Assembly: GCA_033060915.1 (NCBI GenBank) | Contig: CM065393.1 | Coordinates: 5,629,001-5,693,000, forward strand | DNA: 64,000 nucleotides | Direction of reading: 5' to 3' | Source: Euryodendron excelsum | Taxonomy: Eukaryota > Streptophyta > Magnoliopsida > Ericales > Pentaphylacaceae | Shown: piece by piece, positions 21,422 to 34,124 of the stretch | Layout: each line of letters starts with the position of its first letter | Numbering within the stretch: the stretch's first letter is position 1 | Made by a program: the position numbers and the translations under genes | The notes under the pieces: model-generated | Seen by the model: only the letters and a program-made list of their open reading frames with translations | Database searches by the model: none | Told to the model about the DNA's origin: nothing

Positions 21422-22458
21422 TTAGAGTTCCGTTGTTTTTGGCTACTCTGTGAAGCCTTTGAAAATTGAAATTGTGAGCTTTGCCACAGCCCCGACTACA
21501 AAGGAAGCTTACAGAGGAATCCAGTTTTGTACGGGGCTGTTTGATTGCTACTTAAAAAAAACGTCATAAGCTTGTTTATAATATTTTTTAAAAAGTCTTA
21601 TCCAAATAATCCTTTATTTTATTCCGTTATATTGTTTTTTTTTTTTTTTTAATCTTTCTACGCTCTCTTGAACCTTGTTTGGAACTAGCTAGGTAATTGA
21701 TAGAGATAATTAAAGAAAAAATGAGGGACTAAAAATTAATATTGACTAGTTTATAAGATTTTTTTCATTGGTCATCACAATAACTAAGGTATAATAATTT
21801 TCTTTTTGATTTCCTTTTTCAAATTTATGAACTGAATGGAGAGATGCATCTTTTTTGTTCTAATTCAAAATTTGAAACTGTCATCATTTTTTAAGGTGAA
21901 CTTTCAATTGCAATTGATATTATTTCAAAAATTGTTTTCTATACTCAGAAGTATTTAGAAATCTCATTTGGCAAAAAATATTTTTGAAAAAATGATCATA
22001 ATTATCAAAAGCAAATATAACAAAAATAAAACCAAACACATCATTTTTAATCTAGAGGTAATTGTGAAAAAAGTAAATGAAATGGTAATGAATTTAGATA
22101 CATGAGGTTGAAGTTTTTATTAAGTCCACTATATCAGCATATGTATGTGAACATATTTCAGCTTTAAACCTTTTACGCTTTTCAAATGATTGAAAGTTGA
22201 AACCACGTTTTAAAAAAAAATAAATAAATACACCATATTCAACCAAAGTTAGTAACTATATTAAAAATTAACACCTTATGTATATTAAAACCTTATAGTT
22301 ATATTTCAAAAATACATTAGAATTCATTTAATTTTTTAGAAATTATTGTTTTACATTTTTTATTTTTGGGTATGATGTTAACCATGTCCACAAATATTTA
22401 GACCATAATTAAGCAACCATTTTGCCTTATCACCACCACAACAAATTAGATAGACGTT

Positions 22459-22482
22459 TATATATATATATATATATATATT
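22459..22482. repeat. (TA)n microsatellite
   Basis: Uninterrupted TA run of about 11 units in intergenic AT-rich DNA. Confidence 0.8.
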
Positions 22483-23150
22483 AAACAGGTTACTCCACCC
22501 ATCTACATAAAATACAAAAATGCATATTATTTTCAAGGTATGCATATATGTATATATGTTATGGGATCAAATCTTTTCAAATTTCCATAGGCAGTTTCAA
22601 CAAACATTGTATTTGTGTAGTTTGGTTGTTTATTTTAAGGCTTTATGGATTTAAAAAAATGCAATAATAGGAGAAATGTAAATAAACAAGACTTGATGAC
22701 TAATAAAAGGGATTTTATTGGTCATCCAAACAATTACAAGAGTGGTGACTCTCAATGCATTTTGAAAAAAAGTAAGTTACAACTACTCATAAGCCAAGTG
22801 ACTCCTTCTCCCAGATAATTTATGTATAGTGTGCATGGGTTACACATATTTTAAACCACTAAAATAAGTTTTTAGTTTAATTTAAGCTAGGCTTACAATA
22901 TAAATCTAAATAAAAATCAGTTATATAATACATCATGTATAGCCTTCAAAATAACTTTGATGACCCTATGAATATCCTTAATAAATAACAAGCTTGAACT
23001 ATAAAAATAATTAGGCCCTTACAATTCAAAATTAATAAATAGCCACTTAAAAACATCCACATGACTAAATTAGATAAAATATAAATTGAAGAAAATTAAA
23101 ATAGGAATTAGATCTTAATTAGTTAGTAGGATTTGATAAATCTAAAGGCC

Positions 23151-23341
23151 CGTTTGGTAAGGCTTTTCAGCCTAGCTTATAAGCAAAAAAATTAATTTTT
23201 CTTAGCTTTTTTACTTTTTACTTTTTTACTTATTTTTAACTTGTAAAAGTAAAATAGTAAAAAAATTCTAACTTTTTTTAACTTACAAGCCAAAAAACAA
23301 AACTAAAAAAAGCTAAAAAAAAAAATTTGTACCAAACGGAT
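23151..23341. mobile_element. GGCCCGTTTGGTA-type MITE
   Basis: Left GGCCCGTTTGGTA; right end read inward TGATCCGTTTGGTAC. The interior is a hairpin-like series of TTTTTAC/AGCTTTTTT and its complement. Same type as 6601-6790. The target duplication is unclear because the flanks are A-rich. Confidence 0.7.
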
Positions 23342-23415
23342 CAAAATAAAAAAAATAATAAGAATATAAATAAGAAATTGTGAAAAACCCTAACCTTACA
23401 ACTCATGTGAAACCA

Positions 23416-23424
23416 CCCCCCCCC

Positions 23425-23515
<91 letters not shown>
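23416..23515. repeat. Poly-C (poly-G on minus strand) tract, 100 bp
   Basis: All C except single A at 23425 and 23476; uninterrupted runs of about 50 and 39 C. It is extreme for an AT-rich region. It could be a true G-quadruplex-forming tract about 2 kb upstream of LIG4, or a read or assembly artefact. Confidence 0.9.
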
Positions 23516-23517
<2 letters not shown>

Positions 23518-24544
23518 CGGGCGCGGTGCACTTAGAACTCAGGGATGGGGGAAGTACATGCCTGATACGTATTAATTGCATACACATTTTTGTATATTTC
23601 ACATTCTACCCCAATAGAACTATATCACATGTTACTCCCCCTTTATTTTGCTTTTTATCCCTACAAACTACTTTTGAGTTAACTAGGATTTATGCATAAA
23701 ATCAATTGTAGATCATACTCCTAACTATTAAAGTTTTACTTTTTGCGTTTGATTAACTTTGTCAAAATATACTAATGACTAAATATATCTTCTTATTCTA
23801 AAATTTTTAATCTCTAAAAGATGTATTTTGAATTTGTATTGTCTATGTTATCAAGTTAAATTTAGGGTCAAAATGCATCTCTTTACATACTGCCTAATCT
23901 AGTAAGCCTACCACGGACCTTAAATTCATGTTAATAAACAAAGTTAGGGTCTTAATTTTATGGGGGTAATTATAATTTATGGGTGCCATCGGCATGTGGA
24001 CATCCACAGTTTAGACTATAAATGAACTCACAAGGAAATTCACAAATAACAAACCCTTAAAAGTCTTTAACCGTAGACAGATTCAAATTCTTTTTTTATT
24101 TTATTTTTTAGAGCAGTGAAGACAGAAAATGATTGCACGAAATATTTCAGCCACTGTTTGGTTTCCTTCATATTATATGAAACGAAGAGACCAATCATTT
24201 TGAACATCATATATTTGCTACATTTGGGCTTTAATTTTTCTTTATTTAAATTTTTTTTTTATTTTTTATAATTGGCCTGCCATTGTATTCCTGATTCTTC
24301 TCAACAACCAAATGGAGCACAAGGCTCTTTCATAGTTCACTGAAAGCAAATGCAATACAGAATGAGTAGCACAATTTTATAATGCAATACAATTGTGCCT
24401 AATGGCAAGCGTGTAGCAGTAAATTGCTCCATTGCGACAGGCATCACAAGTTGAAAGCACGAGAACAACCTCTCTAAATTTGCTTCCTACATTTGATCCT
24501 TCCTAAATCTCGTAGTGGCAAGAGCCTTGTGCATTGCCCTTTTA

Positions 24545-24755
24545 GAGCCTGTATGAAACTGAGGAGAGGGAAGGGCACGGAAGGAAAAGGGGAGAGGAAA
24601 TTTTGAATCACTCTTTCTCTTTCTCTCTCTTTTGTCCTTCCACTTTCCTTTCATTTTCTTCATAAAACCAAACAAAGAAAGAAAAATACATTTCTTTCAT
24701 TTTCTCTTTCCTTTCCTTTTCCTTCCCTTCTCTTTCCCCAGTTCCAAACAAGCTG
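24545..24755. mobile_element. Tourist/Harbinger-like MITE, 211 bp
   Basis: Flanked by TTA (24542-24544 and 24756-24758), as for PIF/Harbinger insertions. Left GAGCCTGTATGAAACTGAGG; right end read inward CAGCTTGTTTGGAACTGGGG. Purine-rich left arm, pyrimidine-rich right arm, TTCATAAAACCAAACAAAG in the middle. Confidence 0.65.
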
Positions 24756-25010
24756 TTAGTGGTGCTTAATGGCAGCAAGACAACTAGTGGAGGTACATAG
24801 ATTGCGATTTATAAACAAGGGGAGAAAGGAAGCCAATTATACCAATAAAAAGACAACAAAACTCATGACTAACATTAGAATTAATATTTTCATTGATGAT
24901 ACAGACAAATCAATTGGAGTTGTGTTCTCTCAAAAGAAAGGTTACACACAGAAGCATTAATAGGCATTTAGGTGTATGAGTTTCATCTTTCACCACCTTC
25001 CACACATCTG

Positions 25011-25016
25011 TTTATT
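25011..25016 (-). promoter_or_regulatory. Candidate poly(A) signal of MDL
   Basis: AATAAA on the minus strand, about 16 nt past the MDL stop codon (25034-25032). Canonical hexamer and suitable strand; the exact cleavage site is not determinable. Confidence 0.4.
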
Positions 25017-25031
25017 CGAACTAAATGCCAG

Positions 25032-25067
25032 TCAAAATGTTGAGCCATTAAACCCAAAGAATGAGCG
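25032..25067 (-). CDS. MDL: MDL exon 3 (residues 105-115 and stop)
   Basis: A 36-nt terminal exon after acceptor ...GGTCCAG. Reads RSFFGFNGSTF and TGA. Too short for ORF callers, but the peptide is the conserved MDL C-terminus. Confidence 0.92.
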   Translation of the reverse strand, partial: RSFFGFNGSTF

Positions 25068-28000
25068 CTGGACCAGAAAAAGATGGGGCAAGATCAACAG
25101 TCAGTATATGAACACAATACTACAAAGTTCAACCTAAAACATTCTGTCACAGAAAAGCTGTAAATCCATCATGAAATCGAGCACCAAGACGTAACAGAGA
25201 TTTAATAAAAAAATTGCTCTAGCTTCTAAAACAGAGTTTTAATATAGTTACCCTTACCTTCTAGAGATCATGCTTGAATTACTAAAGAATGCCAAAATGT
25301 TACATTGGGATAGATGGTTTGAACTTTGCAAGCAAGGAGATTTGTATATAATTTTTTAAGGGGTACAGCTTAGATTTCCAGATTTCAAAAGATGCACAAA
25401 TAGATTTGCAAGCCTTGTATGAATGGATATGAATAACAAGGTGAAGCAAATTACTTGAACTCTATCCTGAGAAGGATTTAGTTGCACAAGTACGCTATAT
25501 AAATCCATAAATCCGGCCCACCTCTATTCTATTCTCCCATTTGGGCCTTCCAATCTCCAATAGCCAACCCTTCTGTGTGTATTTGTTAATCTAAACCTAT
25601 TCCCATAATTTCAAGTTCATCAATTCAAACTCAAACTAAACGTTGTCATTTATGCGATAATAGCAATATCAAGTGAAAAAAAAAATGTCTCTAGCTGCCT
25701 ATTTCTGACCATTTATCAACAGTTTTTCAGCTGAGCTCTTCCCCATAATAACCACCTTGCCAACTAGTTCATGTGGGACATTGTGAAATTACAGCAGGAG
25801 TGCATTTCTTTCACTCTAGTGGGTGGAGGTGTGTGTGTGGACCAGGAAGTGATTGGGGCAAGATTAATTATACTATGGAACTGTCACTTTGTCATGAAGC
25901 CCTACATTCTCTTAATGTCACAGGCCAACACTGAACTACAATTACAGCAACCTATCATGAAACAGGCATATTGTTGGGCAAAGCTATTAAGTATATGGCT
26001 TCTTTTTTTGTTGTTGTGGGGGGGGTTGTTGAATGAGTTCATGATTTTTCCTTGGATGACAACAAATCAAATGAATAATGACAGTAAATGAGAAAATTTG
26101 TGAAAAGCGGTAGATGGAGACAGTGGGGATGGCAATCAAGTTAATGCCAGTCTTCTAATTAGATGAAGTAGATAAAAATATTGGAACCATTGGGCAGGAG
26201 TGTACTTTGCTTCAGTCCAGAGTGACAAGAACCACATTATCACAAAAGCTGGTTTCTGAAGACCCTTTTATTATGTCTTTTGTACAGTATATATCTCCAA
26301 TGGAGACAAATGATGCCCAAACAAACATCAGAAAGGAACCACTCAAATAATTACCTCAACATCATAAAATTTGATATAAAACCGCGAACTATCTATGGAA
26401 AGCTTAGTTTGAAGAATATCCGCGATTGTTGAACTCAATTTTCCATTAACACTTGGTCCGAGGCCCCCAATGGAGATCAATTCTCCATATGCAGCTGGCT
26501 CTTCAGTACCAGCAAATGAAACAGGCACTGCTCCATTCAGCACTATCATTACATACTGATTAATGAAGAAAAGCATAAATGAGTCCATGAGTAATGCTGA
26601 CAACAAAAACTCTGAAATGGAAGGACACATTTGGTGAAGGAAGAACAGATACCTAAACCTATTTCGCAAAAATAGTAGGCAAGGCATCTAGCAAGGCCTG
26701 ATAAAAAATAAACTTTTATTTTTACTCTTCCAAGTTTGCATACTAAGATTAATTATTAAAATAGGTCAATACAAACATATATACAAACGAATCGCATCTA
26801 TACATGCATGTACACACACAACATATTCTATCTTAATTCTCATAATGGTAATCTATCATGCTTGATCTCCAAAACCTGACATCACTAAAAGGAAAGAACA
26901 AAAAAGTATATTCGAAAAAGAATAAGGCAATGGTGAACAATTTAACCCTGATCCACATTCAGCATAATAAATCAAAGCAAACAATTGAACGATTTCTCTT
27001 GTAAGTTAATGTAGAAGTACACCAGATCTTGCAAGAGCACACCTGTACCATTTATCTTATTACAAAGCCGTATGTATATAAAGTATAAATCGCACAAGTA
27101 ATGAATCCAACTAAAGAAAATTACAGGATCAAAGCTAGGAAAGCTATTAAGAATCTAAACCAAGAACTTTCCATTATGATATCCACAATGTATATGAAAA
27201 GGTGGCACGTGGCAACTTTTACATATCAAGAGATCTGTAGTCCTCCAACATAATAAGTTTTTTTTCCTCTGTGACGTCAAGTTCAAGGTCCATTGACTGC
27301 TTAAGCACATGATTTTTAACACGTCAATGGCCAATGAAAGTCAAGCCTACATAATTAAATAACTGATGCAGGATCTGTTATTAGGTGGCCAGGGCACCAT
27401 TAAGGAAGTTGGTCCAGTTAGCAAAATGATGCCAGGACAACCGTGAGAAGATCAAATTTAACAACAGTTAGTAAACTAGATCCAGACAGAGAAGACAATC
27501 TTATTTTGATATGGTAAATGTGAAGCCATCACCAAATTTTACCATAAATATCTTCACTGATTATCAAATCATTGTTGATAGAACATATATTTCCCAACTA
27601 TGTTGAAGAAATTCAACCCAAAATCCAAACCAATTGAGCTCCACAACAGCCAGTGTAGCTTGGTTTAACAGTCTTTGATATAGCAAGGATACTTTTGTAT
27701 TTTAATCTATCCGACCTGCTTACAGAATTATAAAACATGCCATCTTAAACTTCCCATTCAGTAATTTTTACAAGAAATAAAAATGTATCTCTATCCTACA
27801 CAATCTCATTGCGTTCAGTAATAGAAACCTAAAAATCAAAGCAAATCCTTTCCCTCTAAGACTGAACTTTCTGAGACTGCAAACTATAGAATCTGTATCA
27901 GAATTCTTTCTTACCTTCTGCAAACAAACAAAATGAAACCCAGCATAATTTTCACATGCTGTTGCCATATTCAACCATGGGATTATTTGTTCTGCTGTCA

Positions 28001-31000
28001 TATTTAACCATCCGCTTTGTTCATGGAGTCCTTTGATTGACTGACCTCTGGAAGATGAGAAAAACCTATGCCATGAAACTGATCTAAAATTGGAAAGTCA
28101 ATCATTGTTCCAGCAATGCTGGGAAGTACAGAACTTTGACAGGTACTCTTCACAACTATGCAATCATAATCGTTTAATTGCTTTTCACTATTTCCACCTC
28201 AGCAACTACTATTGCCATCCATTTGATGGCCATTTTCTGGTGAAGTACAAAGCTTTGAACCAGTACTGAATTATTATCTGATGATTTGCCAGAATTGCGA
28301 TTCTACTCTAAGACAAAAGTCTGGTGAGATAGTTGTCACGCCATTGCTTTTCCAGCTCTCGAGGGGAAAGATGAGACTTAAAATGCAACAGGCTTTTGGC
28401 TTTCAAAAAACTTGATAAGGGAATTTGGATAATTTTTAGTAGTCGCCACCTAAAATAGGTAAAGGTGTGATAGGTAATCTCAAAATAAGTGTACTTAGAA
28501 AAACACCCTAAGTAGTGAAATGATTTTTTATTTTGAAAATTGATTTGATTACTAAAAAATGATTTGATTTGAAAGCCCTTTTTGAAAAAGACTCCAAGTT
28601 GATCTCCTTTACTAGAGATCTAGGTTCTTCACACCCTATATCGCCCAATACTTGTACCTCATTTCTATTTGCGCTCTTAATCCACCCATTATCTCTAGAT
28701 TTCTTTCGTACTTTTGAAGGAGAATGGCATTTGACAAAATAAGGGATCGGTCAACAAAATGAGGATGAATGAATGTGCATGAAAAATGCTTTGTAAAATA
28801 TGTAGTTGAAAAAATGTCTGTTTTAGAAGACGTGGTGACCACACGTAGGTTTTCACCAAGGTGGACTACACATCTCAATTTTGCGAGAATCAGGTGTTTC
28901 GTAATGGCATGAGATGGAATAGGTTTTAAAAAGGTTTGACTCCGAAGTTTTGGAAAAGCTTTGTGTCTTTTGGAAACGGTATGAGATGGAATAGGTTTTA
29001 AAAAGGTTTTCTCAAAAAGACTTGAAACTTGTGAAATTTGACTTGAAAATTGAAGGAGAGCCTTCTTGAGGTTTGGAATCGTTTCTTGAAATTTTGAAGG
29101 GTGGATTAGAGGTTTGAAGTTGAAAAAGGATTTTGAGACTGGAAAATGTGCCTTAATGGCATGGAGAGTCATTGTGAGAACCTAGAATTGATTTTTGAAA
29201 ATTGAACATGAAAATGGAATTTAGGATTTTAGAAATTTGATTTGATGACAAGTAGAGTTACTTGGAGGACTTGAAATAATTTTCTGAAAGTGGGTTCTGA
29301 AATTTGGATTGAAAATTTTGGATTTTTGAAAAGGTGTTTTGATTTGTGGTTGCGGAAAATCACTTCCTGGACTTGGAAGTATTTTGAAAGTTGAATTTAA
29401 AATTTGGAATTTTTATGTTAGATTTTGAGAGCTTGAAAAATCTCTTCGGGGAATTTTCAGATTTCACAAGTGGAATTTGAAGTTTGGACTTGGAATTTTG
29501 GAAGAGATTTGAAACCTTTCGGAAATCTTGGTTTATAACTTTTGACGAAGGGTTCTAAAGGAGACTTAAATGAAGATTTTGAAAGAAGGTTGGAATGATA
29601 TATGCTATTTTCAGGCTATCTTTAATATTACATTTCCTTGGGAGATCATAGCTATTTAGGAGACTAGATCTCTTAGGTAAATGACTTTTAAGACACTTTT
29701 TGCAACTTTTGAAGTAGGATTTTGGAATTTTGAAAAAGGTTTTGAAGCTCGAGGCTTGGATTGAATCGTTTTCTGAAAAGGGAGTTTGATGATATGAGAA
29801 ATCTTGTGAGAGGTGATTCAGATTTTTTTTTTTTTTTGAGAAGTAGAGTTGATTTAGATCTTTGACATAATATTTTGAAAACGTTGAAAACAAAGGGTTT
29901 AAGGATTTTGGAAAGATGATTTTTGACTTACAATGAGAGTTTGAAAACTTTTTGAAATCTTGAATTGGGACTATTTTATGAGAGTTTTGGAGAATAGACT
30001 TGGAAATTTCAGATGAGGGTTTGAGTGCTTTAGAGACTTTGGGTTGAGATCTTTACATGAAGATCAAGTAAGTTTTGAAAACTTCTATTTGAGCTTTGAA
30101 AACAAAAGGTCAAAGGATTTTGCTATCCACAGCCGCGCCTGCTGGTCAGGTGTGGTCTGATGGATAACACATCAGCTGGGCCCATCAGTTGATAGCAGCC
30201 CCCAAGGTTAAAATCATCATAGAGGATTCACAGTTAAAGGTGATTTGGCAAATCTGATATGTGGAAGGATTCGCAGTTAAAGGTGAACCCAAAGACGTTG
30301 TTATTGCGTACAACCGTCTTCAACCAAAACACTTTCCTAGACCACAGAACTATGCATAGACCAAGTTCCAAAAATTCTTTCTAAGCTTCAAAGTTCTAAA
30401 AATTCTGTTTAAGTCCTATAGTTCTTGAATATTTATGATAAAAAATATTATGTTGACCCCCAAAATTCAGAAAATTTTCTGTAAGCTCCCAAAATTTGAG
30501 AACTTTTATCTTGTCCCCGCTCAACAAAGTTCCTGGGTCAGCCCCTATTCCTACAGTATATGATATATATCTGCAACTACCCAATGTCATCAAATGAGAA
30601 TTCAGCAGCCTAGACCTCCGTCTTTTGGATAAGGCCACCATAAGATGGAAGGTTCAACATCTGTCATGGCAGCAATGGTGAGAAATGACAGGACAGGTGT
30701 GGTTGTGTATGTCAGAAACGCAAGCCACACACCAAAGGTTTATGCCGTCTGATTATAGCAACCGGCTTTCCAATTCCACATCATTTGGCAGACAAAACGA
30801 CCAATAAACAGAATCAGATGGTAGAGAAAAGGGTAAAGATAATTCAAGGTTTTGGTTAGTCATTCTTTACAGTTTAGAATAACTCCAAGGAAATTCTTTC
30901 AATTTCATAGAGGGAAAGATTGTGTTTTACAGACAGAAGAGTGGGCCTTCTTTGGGTTTTCCATTACTGAATGCAAAAGCATTGTCAGGGAGGGAGGATA

Positions 31001-31379
31001 ACAAAAGATTACACACACTCATAAATTTTAATGATAGTAAGCAAACAATATTACTCTAGCAAGTTAAGGGAACAAAACACAGCAAGAGAACAAACTCAAA
31101 CTTTCAGAGTAATATTATCAAACAGTTGACTGCCATTGCGACGACAAAAACACCTGCAAGCAGAATGACCCATGATAACCATAAAAAATAAAAAAATAAA
31201 AACAAAAACAAGCGTATCTAAACAAATATATGTATCTCTTATGTATTGGAGGGAAGTGGGAGCTTAACAGATTCAGGCTTGCCAATGATCTTGGCAACAG
31301 TTTTAGTGGCATCCTTGAGAATGTCAGAGGCAATCACAGCATCTACAGGAACATTGGTAAACAGATTCAAAGTGGGCAT
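25032..31379 (-). CDS. MDL: MIF/D-dopachrome-tautomerase-like protein (MDL), 115 aa
   Basis: A small soluble protein of the tautomerase/MIF superfamily, trimeric in known members; plant MDLs are cytosolic or peroxisomal and linked to immunity and stress. Three minus-strand exons join in phase with GT-AG borders: 31379-31269 (37 codons), 26555-26355 (67) and 25067-25032 (11 plus stop). Pro2 after the start Met is the catalytic N-terminal proline of the fold. GKP (Lys34), FAGTEEPAAYGEL and ISIGGLG follow, with C-terminus FGFNGSTF. The 115-residue length is the family norm. The animal CxxC pair is replaced (EPAAYGE) and the residue equivalent to human Asn97 is Lys. The C-terminus is not SKL, so no peroxisomal signal is seen. 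This resembles MDL1-type rather than MDL3-type proteins. Family call from remembered similarity. Confidence 0.94.
25068..26354 (-). other. MDL: MDL intron 2 (1.3 kb)
   Basis: No repeat or exon recognised. A 106-residue plus-strand open frame at 25771-26091 matches no family I know and is probably chance. Confidence 0.7.
26355..26555 (-). CDS. MDL: MDL exon 2 (residues 38-104)
   Basis: Acceptor ...TTAATCAG, donor GTAATT. Encodes YVMIVLNGAVPVSFAGTEEP, the ISIGGLGPSVNGKL region and SSRFYIKFYDVE. Exactly 67 codons, phase 0 at both ends. Confidence 0.95.
26556..31268 (-). other. MDL: MDL intron 1 (4.7 kb)
   Basis: The exon 1-proximal and exon 2-proximal parts are unassigned. About 28420-30130 is gypsy-LTR-like repeat rich in TTTTGAAA-type motifs. 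At 30220-30285 there is a short tandem of GGATTC(A/G)CAGTTAAAGGTGA. No exon of another gene seen. Confidence 0.7.
28420..30130 (-). mobile_element. Gypsy-type LTR-like repeat, minus orientation
   Basis: The TTTAGTAGTCGCCACCTA phrase at about 28433 is common in plant Ty3/gypsy LTRs. The part at 28636-28900 aligns on the minus strand with 61290-61570 on the plus strand at DNA and peptide level (KLR-YV/CVV-NLG...TSSK, then -IIHTQ-/-FIHPH- stretches). The rest is imperfect TTTTGAAAATT-type repetition. The 178- and 112-residue minus-strand open frames here are TE-derived or compositional, not host genes. Confidence 0.5.
31269..31379 (-). CDS. MDL: MDL exon 1 (residues 1-37)
   Basis: ATG at 31379-31377; donor GTTAAG after GAATCT. 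Encodes MPTLNLFTNVPVDAVIASDI then LKDATKTVAKIIGKPES. It holds the catalytic Pro2 and the GKP lysine. Antisense and shifted open frames here are not genes. Confidence 0.93.
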
Positions 31380-31454
31380 TGCCTCTTGTTCTTCTTCTAC
31401 CACTGATTATTGCTTTAACCACTTTCTCTCTACCTCAGAGCTCACCAGTGGAGG

Positions 31455-31461
31455 ATTTAAA
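31455..31461 (-). promoter_or_regulatory. Weak TATA-like element upstream of MDL
   Basis: TTTAAAT on the minus strand, about 77 nt upstream of the MDL start codon. Position is plausible for a core promoter, but the match is weak. Confidence 0.25.
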
Positions 31462-34120
31462 GCTTTAGGCAAACGGGTGGTTTCAAATTAAGTTGTTTTG
31501 TAGATAACGGTCAGAGCTTCCTTCAACCCCAAGACCTGTTTTGACTCTATGCCCAGAATCTCCTAGATTGCCCCATAGGACCCACTTTTTTGGCTTATTT
31601 TTGTTTGTAATTAATTATTTCCGAGTTTTTTTTTTTTTTTCTTTTCTTCTCATTCTAATTCATGTGTATGCCTTTCAGAGCACTGAGAGCAGGAGATAAA
31701 CCCTTTGAGATTGGGTATAATTAAGAGTATAACTAAAATTCATAATTTCTTTTTTGTTTTAGATACATTGGAGGGCTAAAGCCTGAAAAAAAAAAAATAA
31801 AAAATAATAAGTCGAATCTATGATTTTAATCATGGATAGGGATGACACTACCACTTAGGCTAATCTATCTTTTCTAAAATTCATAATTTCACTTTTCAAT
31901 ATAAATAACAAACTATTTCGTCTATTCCTTGCTTTTGGATAGTATTATTGAAGAAAATTCAAATTTTATTTTTGGAATTAGTTTGTAATCCAATGGAAAA
32001 GTGGGAGATTTGGAAATGCCATATCAAAATGGAATTTCTCACTTGGAGAATAAATAAAAAAAAAATTATTTTAAAAGTAGTGCTAGCATTAGTTACGAGT
32101 GTCCGACACTCACCTATTAATGATAGCATTTTTTTTTATTCAAACCTTCTCAGTGACTGTTTTTTCTTCTTATGAATGCAATGATGATGAACTACACAAG
32201 AAGGTAATTCTCCTCCTCCTAACCCCATCCCAAATGAAAGTAGATTGGATCCCAGGTGATGCAACGAGAGGGGTAATGAAAAATTACAAAATTAAACGTT
32301 TTCCACAATCTGTTGAACTTCACCACCAAAATACCAAAAAGTAGACAGCCATTATTTGTAGTTCTTCACCAAGAGTACAAGAATAATAGGAATAAAAGAG
32401 AACTTTCTTTGAAATATTTAAAGGGAAAACACAAAACCCTAATCCTAATTATCAAGATCAAGGCAAAAATAAAGAAAATAAGAAAATAACTAAAAATAGT
32501 AAAATTCGAGTTAGACTCAAATTTGAACACTAAAAACATGAAGAAACTACAAAGAAAAAACCTAGACTAAATTGAATTCGTATAGCCCAAGATATTGGGT
32601 AGTCAAATCTTTTCATAAACGGCCAAATTGCCCTTTTTGAGGCCAAAACGGTAGAATTTGCTAAAATTTTAGCGTCATTCCTATAATCACATTGTCCATC
32701 AACCTGTCCAATTTCACGCAATTTTGAAATATCTCTGTCGACTGCCTAATTTGTTCTTGAATTGGTCCAAGTGCTCCATGTAATCCAATGCCACGTATGT
32801 AGCTGCATCACCAGATCTCAAGTTATCCATTCACTTTCTTGTTTGAGATCCCTTTTCTAGCTAAGATTTTAAGTTATGCTCCTTGGTAATTAATAAATTA
32901 TTGTCATGCTTGATTTGCAGTATTGAAACATGAATTATTATCATTAATAGATTAAAAAAAATAAATAATTTGTATAAAACATGTTTGATTTATGGATTAG
33001 GGTGAATCTATTTCTCTTTGAACTCTTAAATTCTTAGCTCCAAAAATTTTAGTTCTAAAAATTAATCACCATAAAACCTGGTTATGATGAATTAATCATT
33101 CTCACTTGCTCACTTTTAGTGATTAAATCAGTCAAGATAATCCAAATAAAACATAGCTTCAAAACTTTTCATGCTCTCATCTAGAGGTGAAACTCATTTT
33201 TAAGATGATGAAACTCTTATAAAACTTTTATAGAAACTTCTAAGAAATGTTTTTGAGACGGTTCAAAAACTTTAGCCTAACTTAAAAAAGTTGTTAGAAA
33301 TTCTTAAATATTGTGAAAATCCTTTAAGAACGCACTTCCCATAATTTTTACAGTTTTTTCATGCTCTAAAATCTTAATTTTTAACAATAATATATAATTA
33401 TTTTTATAGCTTTATATAGTTATTAATTAATATTTATATTTTTCTTCTACTTATATTGATGGGAAAACACCAACTTGATGTTTCCTTGTTTTAAGTCTTG
33501 TCAATCTTCTCTTAAAGTAAAATTAATGTACTTTAAAAATCACTTTTATTACCATTCGAATGCCATTAATATTCATTAGTTTGAGTGAGGCATATATGGA
33601 GGGATGGGTTTTTCTAATATTTTGTACTGTGACTTGATTTCAACTATGCAATATAATATGTTGTAAAAATATGAAATCCTTAGTTAATGAATATTATTGT
33701 GAAGATCATATCTTGAAAAAACTTGTCATTCAATAACTTTAGCCATATCCAAAAAAAAAAAAAATGTTTGTACGAATCAAATGGTTAATGTTTTTCAGAT
33801 CAAACTAAATTTTTTAAAAGTAATACATCATACGAAATTCTATATCATAGTACATCCTAATTTGTAAAAAATAAAATAAAATCAAGTGATACTGTAATGA
33901 CTGTACACTACAAATAACAACAGAGCTCATCCCATATATAATATTCCTTGTCAATTTTCAAAAACATATCCCAAGACCATTTTAAAGAGAGAGAGACTAC
34001 CTCGAATTTGAAAACCGAGGGAGTGTGTTAGGTAGGTTAGAATGGTGAATTGCAAACCAATCTAGAGGGACAAAATGCACAAATTCTAAACTCGCACATG
34101 TAATGCGTGTGCCAGAGACA

Positions 34121-34124
34121 CTAG
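34121..34124 (+). mobile_element. Possible Helitron 3' terminus
   Basis: CTAG followed by T, 8 nt after a hairpin GCACATG / CGTGTGC with loop TAATG (34094-34112). Same layout as at 11012. The 5' end is not identified. Confidence 0.35.

Larger units (their letters stand above)
21395..25031. other. Intergenic region between LIG4 5' end and MDL 3' end
   Basis: The first 150 bp must include the LIG4 5' UTR and core promoter. The rest is AT-rich, with a (TA)n tract at about 22459-22482, a GGCCCGTTTGGTA MITE (23151-23341), a 100-bp poly-C tract (23416-23515) and a MITE at 24545-24755. No gene seen. Confidence 0.7.

Noticed and set aside
20832..21469. Long open frames on both strands overlapping LIG4 exon 1 (e.g. 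186 aa minus, 142 aa plus)
   Set aside because: Caused by the high GC content of the true exon. Only the 21394-21062 frame continues in phase into the other LIG4 exons.
23396..23602. 68-residue poly-glycine open frame on the minus strand
   Set aside because: It is the translation of the poly-C tract; composition only, with no family resemblance.
25771..26091. 106-residue plus-strand open frame in MDL intron 2
   Set aside because: No family match, opposite strand to a well-supported gene, no splice context.
28636..29172. 178-residue minus-strand open frame in MDL intron 1
   Set aside because: Overlaps a gypsy-LTR-like repeat also found near 61300; no host protein family recognised.
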